The notes beneath the pieces were generated by a model. That model had not been told where the DNA came from, ran no database searches, and was given only the letters and a program-made list of their open reading frames with translations. Shown here one piece after another: positions 15,918 to 22,543 of a stretch of 25,466 bases of DNA. This stretch comes from JBDKTK01 sp964556675. GTDB taxonomy: Bacteria > Desulfobacterota > Syntrophia > Syntrophales > UBA4778. The translations under genes and the position numbers were made by a program. How positions within the stretch are numbered: the first letter of the stretch is position 1; each line of letters opens with the position of its first letter. The stretch spans positions 1-25,466 of the forward strand of contig CAZKYN010000011.1 of NCBI GenBank assembly GCA_964556675.1, in the 5' to 3' direction.

Positions 15918-17501
15918 ATGGAGTCAAGATTCCTCCAGATCTCTATAATAATAATTTATCTCCTCATCATGATAGGAGTGGGCTACTGGTCCATGCGCCG
16001 GACCAAGTCGGTCGGGGATTTCTTCCTCGGCGGACGAAACCTGGGTCCCTGGATGAGCGCCTTCGCTTACGGGACGACTTACTTTTCAGCAGTGCTGTTC
16101 ATCGGTTATGCGGGCAAGCTGGGGTGGGGTTTCGGCATCCACACGATGTGGATTGTGGCGGGAAATACTCTGATCGGGAGCGTCATAGCCTGGAAGCTCC
16201 TGGCCGGCAGGACGCGGGATATGACAGTGAGGCTCAATGCCATCACCATGCCGGAATTCCTCAGGGCAAGATACGGCAGCAAGACTATGCAGGTCATCGG
16301 CGCCCTGGTGATCTTCATTTTTCTCGTGCCCTATTCGGCTTCGGTGTATATGGGCCTGAGCTATCTTTTTCAAATGGCCCTGGGACTACAGTACAATGAG
16401 GCGCTGTTCCTGCTTGCCGCCATAACGGGCGTATATCTGGTAATGGGCGGCTACCTGGCTGTCGCGATCAGCGATTTCATCAGGGGCATCGTCGAGTTTG
16501 CCGCCGTTATGGTCATGGTTTATATCCTGGCAAGCTGGAAAGGCGGCTTCCTTGAAACGGCTGCCGCCCTGGCCGGCAACCCCGAGGTGATGGCCCCCGG
16601 CCTCGCCAAGATCACGGCGCTCGGGCCGGCCGGTTTTCAGATACTGGTCCCCGGATCGATTATCCTGCTGTCGCTGGTCCTGATCACGAGTTTCGGGCCC
16701 ATGGCCCTGCCGCAAATGGTCCAGAAATTCTATTCCATCCGGAGCAAAGCGGACGTGCAGCGGGCCATGCTGGTGGCCGGGGTTTTCGCCCTTTTCATGA
16801 CTTTCGGGGCCTACTACAGTGGGGCGCTGACGCATCTTTTCTACCTAAACGGCCTGCCCGGGCAGATCATGGCGGGGGGCGCCCCCAACCTGGACCAGCT
16901 TATGCCCGTGTTCATCACCCAGGTGTTCCCGTACGGCTTCGTGCTGCTGTTCCTGCTGCTGATCTTCTCCGCATCCATGTCGAGCCTCTCGTCTCTGGTG
17001 CTGGTCTCCAGTTCAGCCATCGCGATTGATTTTTACGGCGCTTTTGTCGACCGGAACAAGGACCAGAAGCGGACCATGCTTCTGCTTCGCGTGCTGTGCG
17101 CGGTGTTCGTGGCGCTCTCGCTCCTGATTGCGCTTTTCAAGGTGGACGTAATCGTGAATTTGATGGTCATGTCCTGGGGGGCACTCGCGGGCGTTTTCAT
17201 GGCCCCTTACCTTTACGGCCTCTTCTGGAAGAGGACCACAAAAGCGGGCGCCCTGGCCGGCATAATTGCGGGGATAACCTGCGCATTCACTTTGTTCATG
17301 CTCTGGGGCAAGGAGGGCATACCGCTCGCGGGCGCCATTACAATGTTCCTGCCGTTGCTGGTTGTTCCCGCTGTGAGCCTCATGACGGCCCCTCTCCCTC
17401 AGTCGATGGTCGATCTGGCCTTCAACGAGAAGGGGGACGAGCCGGAAGAAATTTCAGAGACAATGGAAGATAAAGAGATTACAAAGGCAGCTCAAAATTA
17501 A
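15918..17501 (+). CDS. Sodium:solute symporter (SSS family)
   Basis: A 527-aa transporter of the SSS family (PutP/PanF-like, LeuT fold) with about 13 predicted transmembrane helices. The N-terminal helix is IIIIYLLIMIGVGYW, followed by the family's DFFLGGRNLGPWMSAFAYGT, where the Na+ and substrate sites usually begin, and by LNAITMPEFLRARYG and YLVMGGYLAVAISDFIRG. The C-terminus (GDEPEEISETMEDKEITKAA) is a charged cytoplasmic tail. A GGAAAGG lies upstream of the ATG. Relatives carry carboxylates, amino acids, pantothenate or sugars; the substrate here is unknown. An organic acid is plausible given the CoA-ester pathways nearby, but that is inference. It is followed 19 bp later by the DUF1385 gene. 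Confidence 0.93.
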   Translation: MESRFLQISIIIIYLLIMIGVGYWSMRRTKSVGDFFLGGRNLGPWMSAFAYGTTYFSAVLFIGYAGKLGWGFGIHTMWIVAGNTLIGSVIAWKLLAGRTRDMTVRLNAITMPEFLRARYGSKTMQVIGALVIFIFLVPYSASVYMGLSYLFQMALGLQYNEALFLLAAITGVYLVMGGYLAVAISDFIRGIVEFAAVMVMVYILASWKGGFLETAAALAGNPEVMAPGLAKITALGPAGFQILVPGSIILLSLVLITSFGPMALPQMVQKFYSIRSKADVQRAMLVAGVFALFMTFGAYYSGALTHLFYLNGLPGQIMAGGAPNLDQLMPVFITQVFPYGFVLLFLLLIFSASMSSLSSLVLVSSSAIAIDFYGAFVDRNKDQKRTMLLLRVLCAVFVALSLLIALFKVDVIVNLMVMSWGALAGVFMAPYLYGLFWKRTTKAGALAGIIAGITCAFTLFMLWGKEGIPLAGAITMFLPLLVVPAVSLMTAPLPQSMVDLAFNEKGDEPEEISETMEDKEITKAAQN

Positions 17502-17520
17502 TTCGGAAGGCCACGGAAAA

Positions 17521-18384
17521 ATGAGTGAAAAGAAAGACCTCGCCATCGGCGGGCAGGCGATCATCGAAGGGATCATGATGCGCAGTGAGGGGCTGATCGC
17601 CACGGCGATCCGCAGCCCCCAGGGGGAGATCATCGTTGAAAGAAAGCCGTACAAATCACTGGTCAAGCGCTACAAAGCCCTTAACATTATAATTATCCGG
17701 GGCTTTATCAACCTGCTCGAAATGCTGTATTTCGGGATGAAGATAATGCTCCATTCCGCAGATATAGCGTTGGGAGCGGATAAGGATACGAAACTCAACA
17801 AATGGGAGATGTTCACGTCGGCTGCCATGGGGATCGGGTTCGCGATCCTGCTCTTTGTCGTTTTGCCGGCATTTGCCTTTGTCCAGCTCAAGGCCTTTAT
17901 TTCCAATACATTTCTGCTCAACGTTGTGGAAGGGCTGATCAGGATCACAATATTCGTGGGATTCCTGCTCTTTACCCTCCTGATGAAAGACATGCGCCGG
18001 GTTTACGAGTACCACGGGGCGGAGCACAAGACTATCCATGCCTATGAGGCGGGCCTGCCGCTCGACATCGAAAGCATAAAGACCCGGACCACCCTGCACC
18101 CGCGGTGCGGGACAAGTTTCATCCTCATCGTGCTCTTGATCAGCATTGCAGTATTCACGTTCCTGGGAAGGCCCGACTTCCTGCACCGGGTTGCCTATAA
18201 GCTTTCCCTGCTCCCCCTGATTTCAGGAGTTGCTTATGAAATAATAAAGCTCTCCGGAAAATACAGGACAGGATTCATGAGATTTTTTGTTTTCCCCGGC
18301 CTTATGCTGCAGAAGATCACCACCCGCGAGCCGGATTCAGGCCAGATAGAGGTGGCGATTGCAGCTTTAAAGGAGGTTATTTGA
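17521..18384 (+). CDS. DUF1385 (YqhQ-like) membrane protein
   Basis: A 287-aa integral membrane protein of the DUF1385 family, function unknown. The diagnostic start IGGQAIIEGIMMRSEG, the central EYHGAEHKTIHAYEAG, and TTLHPRCGTSF are all present; the His and Cys residues suggest metal binding, unproven. About four hydrophobic segments follow the N-terminal domain. It begins 19 bp after the symporter. The stop at 18382-18384 sits in AGGAGGTTATTTGA, a strong Shine-Dalgarno and possible TTG start that suggest another gene once followed. In many genomes the next gene is prfA, but no prfA is seen here. Confidence 0.92.
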   Translation: MSEKKDLAIGGQAIIEGIMMRSEGLIATAIRSPQGEIIVERKPYKSLVKRYKALNIIIIRGFINLLEMLYFGMKIMLHSADIALGADKDTKLNKWEMFTSAAMGIGFAILLFVVLPAFAFVQLKAFISNTFLLNVVEGLIRITIFVGFLLFTLLMKDMRRVYEYHGAEHKTIHAYEAGLPLDIESIKTRTTLHPRCGTSFILIVLLISIAVFTFLGRPDFLHRVAYKLSLLPLISGVAYEIIKLSGKYRTGFMRFFVFPGLMLQKITTREPDSGQIEVAIAALKEVI

Positions 18385-18758
18385 CCATTTCAAAGTTCAT
18401 CTCCGGGATTGCGCTTCTGATGCCGCATGCTCGCGTACCCTCAGTGGTCCTCTCATGCCTGGCCTCTTGCTGCAGCGCTTCAACCGTGTTTCATCCTGCT
18501 AAGCCCTCTTTTTCACATCGAAATATCTTTATAACCCTCATTATGCTATAGTTCCTTGCGAAGTCGGCCGGTATACGGGGGAATACCTAGTATTCTGCCG
18601 GAAAATTTTAAGTATTGTTAATTTTCCTGATAGATGTTCCTATTTCGTACCGAAGACCCGTGCTGTACCAGTTCCCTTCGAAAGAATTACATGAAACCTG
18701 GTTGTGTTTTCTCCTGTATGCAGTTGTTTTCAAATTTCCAGACCATGGAGGTTTAAGC
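18385..18758 (+). other. Gene-poor stretch of 374 bp
   Basis: No convincing gene is seen. A 56-codon frame (18381-18551) starts at the TTG overlapping the DUF1385 stop and has a strong Shine-Dalgarno, but the product is unlike any family I know. The AT-rich part at 18520-18640 is the likeliest place for the promoter of the next gene, but I cannot assign -35 and -10 boxes with confidence. Confidence 0.5.
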
Positions 18759-19076
18759 TTGGCAAAGTTCGACACCGACGAAATAATCACCGTCAAAGCA
18801 GGCAAACTAAGCCGCAAATACAAGGGCTACAAGGGCACCTTCGCCGGGCTTGTTTACAACTGCATGGAAAAAAAGGAATTGCCGGGCTTTTGCTACGAGG
18901 CAGGAATAGTCATGGAGGCTGGACGGGACAAAACGGCCTTGAGCCTGGTTATCCAAGGCAAACGCTCCGGTGAGGAACTCATGGGTATAATGGATATTGC
19001 AATGGGCAATTCGAGCGCGTTTCCGGTCGAAAAGGGCAAATCGCAATATTCAATCAGCATAAAGGGGAGCGAGTAA
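18759..19076 (+). CDS. Small protein of unknown function upstream of the HpaB/AbfD-like gene
   Basis: A 105-aa protein I do not recognise. A TTG start at 18759 is chosen because GGAGG (18747-18751) lies seven bases upstream and the product then begins LAKFDTDEIITVKAGKLSRK. The open frame extends upstream to 18615, but that part reads like non-coding sequence. There is no signal peptide or membrane helix, and two Cys (NCMEKK, GFCYEAG). Hydrophobic alternation in FCYEAGIVMEAG, TALSLVIQGK and GIMDIAMG suggests an alpha/beta fold. It lies 77 bp before the dehydratase-like gene on the same strand, so it may share its transcript. It could be an accessory factor, but nothing shows this directly. Confidence 0.65.
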   Translation: MAKFDTDEIITVKAGKLSRKYKGYKGTFAGLVYNCMEKKELPGFCYEAGIVMEAGRDKTALSLVIQGKRSGEELMGIMDIAMGNSSAFPVEKGKSQYSISIKGSE

Positions 19077-19153
19077 CAAAAACAGGCTGGGCGGCAAAGG
19101 CCGGGACGACCTTTTGCAGTCCCGCTGGAACAACTAAAAAAGGAGGTTAGGGC

Positions 19154-20608
19154 ATGGCTTTAAAGACACAGAAACAATACCTGGAAAGCATCGAAAAGAT
19201 GGTCCCCCGCGTTTACATAGGCGGGAAGTGGGTGAAGAACCTGCTGGAGCATCCGGTAACGCGGTCGATGGTAATGGCCAACTCGATGATTTACGCGCTG
19301 GCCGAGGACCCCAAACATCAGGAAGTGATGGTAGCAAAATCACATCTGACCGGCGAGCCCATTAACAGGAACCTCAATGTCGCCCGCAACATCCACGACC
19401 TCGACATGCGGCAGGAGATGGCGCTGCTGACAAGCCAGACTGTCGGCACCTGCAACTATCGCTGCGTCGGGTGCGACGCCCTCAACAGCCTTGCCTCATC
19501 CACCTGGGAAATGGACAAGGCCCTCGGCACCAAGTACAATGAAAGGTTCAACAAGTGGCTGGCCTATGCGCAGGCCAACGACCTGGCGGTATCCGGCGCT
19601 ATCACAGACGCCAAGGGCGACCGCAAAAAGCGCCCCGGTCAGCAGGACGAGCCCGACACCTTCCTGCGCCTTGTCGAGAAGCGCGACGACGGCATCGTTG
19701 TCAGGGGCATCAAAGTCAGCCAGTCCGGCGCCATCGGCTCTCATGAAACACTCGTGCTTCCGGGCGGCGGTCTGAAAGAAGGGGTCGAAGACGCTTTCGC
19801 CCTGGCGTTTGCAGTCCCCAACAGCGCCCCGGGCCTCACGTACGTCTGCCAGTACAATGCGTACTCCGCAGAGCGCGAGATGTATCCCGAGGAAGAACTG
19901 GGCAACCCCATATATGGCCAGAGGGAAACCTCGACAATGTATTTCGACAATGTCTTTATCCCCTGGGACCGCGTGTTCCACTGCGGCGAGGCCAAGTACA
20001 GCGGCAAGATAGTCACGAGATTCGCCAAGGCTCACCGGATGAACTGCGGCGGCGCCTGCAAGGTCGGGTTCGCAGACCTGATCATCGGCGGCACGATGAT
20101 GGCGGCCGAGTACATCGGCGTGGAGAAGGTCCCCCATATCCAGGAAAAGATCATCGATATGGTGCGCTTCAGCGAGACATCCCATGCGTGCGCCATCGCG
20201 GCCGCAATGAGAGGCAGGGAGGAACCGAAGGGTTCGGGAGTGTACCTGCCGGACGACCTGTTTGGAAATGCGGCCAAGCTGAACATTGCCCACGGGTTCT
20301 GGGAGATCATGAAGAACGCCGGAGATATCGGGGGCGGTCTGGTTGTGACTATGCCGAGACTTAAGGACCTTAAAGACCCCGAGGTCGGTCCGATGCTGAA
20401 TAAAGCGTTCGCGGCGGCAGCCCCTGCCGAAAAGCGCGTGAAGGTAGCCAAATTCCTGCAGCACTGGACGGCAGGCCTGCACGGTCCGGGCACCTGGCAC
20501 GGAGCCGGCGCGCCCCAGACGCAAAGGTTTATGTTCACAGTCCTCACGGACTTCGAAGCCAAGAAAAAAATGGCCAGGAAGCTAATGGGGATGAAAGAGG
20601 ATGAATAA
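19154..20608 (+). CDS. 4-hydroxybutyryl-CoA dehydratase / 4-HPA 3-hydroxylase (HpaB) family protein with variant active site
   Basis: A 484-aa member of the HpaB/AbfD acyl-CoA-dehydrogenase-fold family. It has the [4Fe-4S] ligands that separate dehydratases from HpaB monooxygenases: C100-x3-C104, His294, and a Cys in the GG-ACK loop (Cys302), matching C99, C103, H292 and C299 of the Clostridium aminobutyricum enzyme. FAD-site features include GIKVSQSGAIGSHE and YFDNVFIPWDRVF. E258 and K303 match catalytic E257 and K300. It deviates in three places: the loop reads HRMNCGGACK instead of HRQSYGGCK, so catalytic Tyr296 becomes Cys298; there is one extra residue before the ligand Cys; and Thr190 becomes Ser191. 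Function may therefore differ from 4-hydroxybutyryl-CoA dehydration. AAAGGAGG precedes the ATG, and a strong terminator follows. Confidence 0.88.
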   Translation: MALKTQKQYLESIEKMVPRVYIGGKWVKNLLEHPVTRSMVMANSMIYALAEDPKHQEVMVAKSHLTGEPINRNLNVARNIHDLDMRQEMALLTSQTVGTCNYRCVGCDALNSLASSTWEMDKALGTKYNERFNKWLAYAQANDLAVSGAITDAKGDRKKRPGQQDEPDTFLRLVEKRDDGIVVRGIKVSQSGAIGSHETLVLPGGGLKEGVEDAFALAFAVPNSAPGLTYVCQYNAYSAEREMYPEEELGNPIYGQRETSTMYFDNVFIPWDRVFHCGEAKYSGKIVTRFAKAHRMNCGGACKVGFADLIIGGTMMAAEYIGVEKVPHIQEKIIDMVRFSETSHACAIAAAMRGREEPKGSGVYLPDDLFGNAAKLNIAHGFWEIMKNAGDIGGGLVVTMPRLKDLKDPEVGPMLNKAFAAAAPAEKRVKVAKFLQHWTAGLHGPGTWHGAGAPQTQRFMFTVLTDFEAKKKMARKLMGMKEDE

Positions 20609-20624
20609 AGTTTGAACTGAATGA

Positions 20625-20657
20625 GCCCTCATACGGGACCCGTATGGGGGCTTTTTT
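20625..20657 (+). terminator. Rho-independent terminator after the HpaB/AbfD-like gene
   Basis: GCCCTCATACGGG pairs with CCCGTATGGGGGC (13-bp stem, one G-U pair, minimal loop), followed by six T. It lies 17 bp after the stop and only 29 bp before the next ATG, so it either separates two transcripts or works as an attenuator. Confidence 0.92.
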
Positions 20658-20685
20658 CTGAATAAATAGTTAAGGGAGCGTTTCA

Positions 20686-21711
20686 ATGTTTCATCAGGAT
20701 AAATGTGATTTCTGCGGCGAATGTCTTGCGAAGTGCAAGTACCTGGAGTTCGACAAGGAGAGCGGCTCTGCAGCTTTCAAGAAATTGGTCGAGGGAGAGA
20801 AATCCCCCTGGCTTTATGATTGCGTCACCTGTATTGCGTGCAGTGAGTACTGCCCGAAAGGGGCGAGGCCTTTCGACCTCATCCTGAAAAAACTGGAAGA
20901 GGCGGGCGACTTCACCGACCCGGCGCTGCGCGCCCAGATGGCCGAAAGGTTCAAGTCCGAGGGCGTACCCAAACCCGTGGCGAAAGCCAAAAGGGCCATG
21001 TCGCTGTGCGTCATGGAAGGAAGCATGCCCTGGGCCATCCACGGCAAGCTCTTCGAGGGTCTGCCGCTGCTCAAGGGACGCCATTTCTTCTGCAATGTGC
21101 TGTTCGCCCACATGGGAGACGAGTCCATCATGAGGGATCGCCTGCAGACGATGGTCGACAACCTGGCAACATCCGGCGCGGAAGAGATCGTATTTGTCCA
21201 CGATGACTGCTACGCGGTGCTCAAGGGCGTTGCCCCCGAATACGGGGTCAAACTGCCGTTTAAACCATTATCTGTATTCGAGCACCTGCGGGATTACCTC
21301 AAGGCCAACCAGGGCAGCATCAGGAAGCTCGGAATGAAAGTTGCATACCAGCGCCCCTGCGCTTCCCGGTACACGCCGGAAAAAGACCCGATTGTAAATG
21401 AGATTTTCGACCTGATCGGCGTGACCAGGGTCAAACGGCAATACGAGGGCGAAGACGCCCTGTGCTGTGGCGTGGAACTTGCCGGGCCGAACCTGAAGCT
21501 CTTCCCGCGCGGGAAGAACTTTGCGCCGTTCCGTGAGAAGAACATCCAGGACGCGAAAGAGCACGGGGCGGAAGCGATGGTCTATCTGTGCCCCATGTGC
21601 TTCCGGACCCTGGGGAAGAAGACCCGCGAAGCGGGCATGGCCAATTACATGATCAGCGACATATGCAGGCTCGCAATAGGCGAGACCCTGCCGGAGGACA
21701 AACCGTTCTGA
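20686..21711 (+). CDS. HdrD/HdrBC-like Fe-S protein (CCG domain)
   Basis: A 341-aa Fe-S protein related to heterodisulfide reductase D-type subunits. The N-terminus has two [4Fe-4S] motifs: C7-x2-C10-x2-C13-x3-C17 and C46-x2-C49-x2-C52-x3-C56-P. The C-terminal half holds CCG-type cysteines: HDDCYAV (Cys175), PCASRY (Cys225), ALCCGVE (Cys260-Cys261) and LCPMCF (Cys302, Cys305). The second set matches the full C-x(n)-CCG-x(n)-CxxC pattern of a noncubane cluster; the first is degenerate. In this family such proteins exchange electrons with disulfides or other redox partners. No membrane helix is seen. It follows the HpaB/AbfD-like gene across a terminator and may be its redox partner, by position only. 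A GGGAG lies before the ATG. Confidence 0.9.
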   Translation: MFHQDKCDFCGECLAKCKYLEFDKESGSAAFKKLVEGEKSPWLYDCVTCIACSEYCPKGARPFDLILKKLEEAGDFTDPALRAQMAERFKSEGVPKPVAKAKRAMSLCVMEGSMPWAIHGKLFEGLPLLKGRHFFCNVLFAHMGDESIMRDRLQTMVDNLATSGAEEIVFVHDDCYAVLKGVAPEYGVKLPFKPLSVFEHLRDYLKANQGSIRKLGMKVAYQRPCASRYTPEKDPIVNEIFDLIGVTRVKRQYEGEDALCCGVELAGPNLKLFPRGKNFAPFREKNIQDAKEHGAEAMVYLCPMCFRTLGKKTREAGMANYMISDICRLAIGETLPEDKPF

Positions 21712-21750
21712 GCCGTTGAAATTGGTTCAAAGTGGATGTATACAAGAAAG

Positions 21751-21771
21751 TCCCCCTTTTTTAAAGGGGGA
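21751..21771. repeat. TCCCCCTTT/AAAGGGGGA inverted repeat
   Basis: Nine-bp perfect arms with a TTT loop, 40 bp after the HdrD-like gene. A shorter relative is at 12673-12691. A second small palindrome, CAGGGG-TTATAT-CCCCAG, is about 20 bp further on. They may end the upstream transcript, but no U-tract follows the stem. Confidence 0.6.
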
Positions 21772-21854
21772 TTCAGGCAGATTTTTTCAGGGGTTATATC
21801 CCCAGAGTAAAAGTTGAGGCGAACAACAACACTAAAAAAGGGAGGGCCTTTAAA

Positions 21855-22397
21855 GTGACAAAACAGGAAAAGATCGAAGCGATCAGGCAAAGAGCGAGGA
21901 AGAATTTCAGCCTCGGCTACAATTGCGCCGAGTGTGTCACGGAAGCCGTTCTGAGCCTTGTTGAGACCGGGCTCCCGCCCGAAGTAAAAAAAGTGGCAAC
22001 GGGATTCGGCGGCGGCATTGGGCTTTACGGCGACACCTGCGGGGCAGTTGTCGGGGCCGTGCTGGCGGTGAGCGCCGTCCACGGCAGGAGCGCGCTCCCC
22101 GAGGGGGCCGACCCGAAAGAATCGGCTATGAAGTCGAAAGCGCAGCTTTACGGTAAACCGGGGCTCTACCGCCTGTTTAACCAGATCCCGAACAAATTCA
22201 AGGAAAAGTACAATAAGACGCTGTGCCGGGAGTTGACCACGGCGTGGCAGTCTGCATGGCTGTGCAAGGAGCACGCGCTGTTCTGCCGCGAGATCATCAC
22301 CGATGCGGCCGGGATCGCGGCGGAAGCAATCATGTCGGAACGCGACGAGCTTGCGTCGAAGCCTTTCGGCTCCAATGTCGAGAATTTGAAAGATTAA
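21855..22397 (+). CDS. C_GCAxxG_C_C family protein
   Basis: A 180-aa protein of the C_GCAxxG_C_C family, widespread in anaerobes and likely redox-active or metal-binding but without a proven function. The family core is visible: YNCAECVTEAV (Cys24, Cys27), GFGGGIGLYGDTCGAVVGA (Cys62), then TLCRELT (Cys124), WLCKEH (Cys137) and LFCREI (Cys144). There is no signal peptide. The start is GTG at 21855 with GGGAGGG about eight bases upstream. It lies upstream of two CoA-disulfide-reductase-like flavoproteins on the same strand, which fits a thiol redox role, although a hairpin repeat separates it from them. Confidence 0.92.
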   Translation: MTKQEKIEAIRQRARKNFSLGYNCAECVTEAVLSLVETGLPPEVKKVATGFGGGIGLYGDTCGAVVGAVLAVSAVHGRSALPEGADPKESAMKSKAQLYGKPGLYRLFNQIPNKFKEKYNKTLCRELTTAWQSAWLCKEHALFCREIITDAAGIAAEAIMSERDELASKPFGSNVENLKD

Positions 22398-22410
22398 ATT
22401 ATTTTTGATT

Positions 22411-22484
22411 TGTCATTCTGAGAGAAGCGAAGAATCTATTTTGAAAAAGATGGATTCTTCGCCGCTTAGCTCCTTAGAATGACA
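22411..22484. repeat. 74-bp hairpin repeat, second copy of the ATTCTGAG/GAAGAATC family
   Basis: TGTCATTCT (22411-22419) pairs with AGAATGACA (22476-22484), and GAAGAATC (22429-22436) pairs with GATTCTTC (22453-22460). The intervening arms are partly complementary. It shares the TCATTCTGAG and GAAGAAT words with the element at 5547-5698. It sits between the C_GCAxxG gene and the CoA-disulfide reductase gene, 14 bp after the former's stop, and could act as a transcript end or be an inert mobile palindrome. Confidence 0.8.
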
Positions 22485-22499
22485 ATCTAATCGGATTGA

Positions 22500-22520
22500 A
22501 AAGAGCTCATCGAGCTCTTT
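22500..22520. promoter_or_regulatory. Perfect palindrome before the CoA-disulfide reductase gene
   Basis: AAAGAGCTC-ATC-GAGCTCTTT has 9-bp arms and ends 23 bp before the ATG, just ahead of the GAGGAGG Shine-Dalgarno (22531-22537). It fits a homodimeric repressor operator, or an RNA hairpin controlling ribosome access. Confidence 0.5.
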
Positions 22521-22543
22521 ATGTATTAACGAGGAGGAAAACG

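Noticed and set aside
18615..18758. Upstream extension of the 105-aa protein to an earlier start
   Set aside because: The extra 48 residues look non-coding, while a GGAGG sits correctly before the TTG at 18759.
19496..20524. 342-aa minus-strand open frame
   Set aside because: It is antisense to the HpaB/AbfD-like gene and has no recognisable domain.
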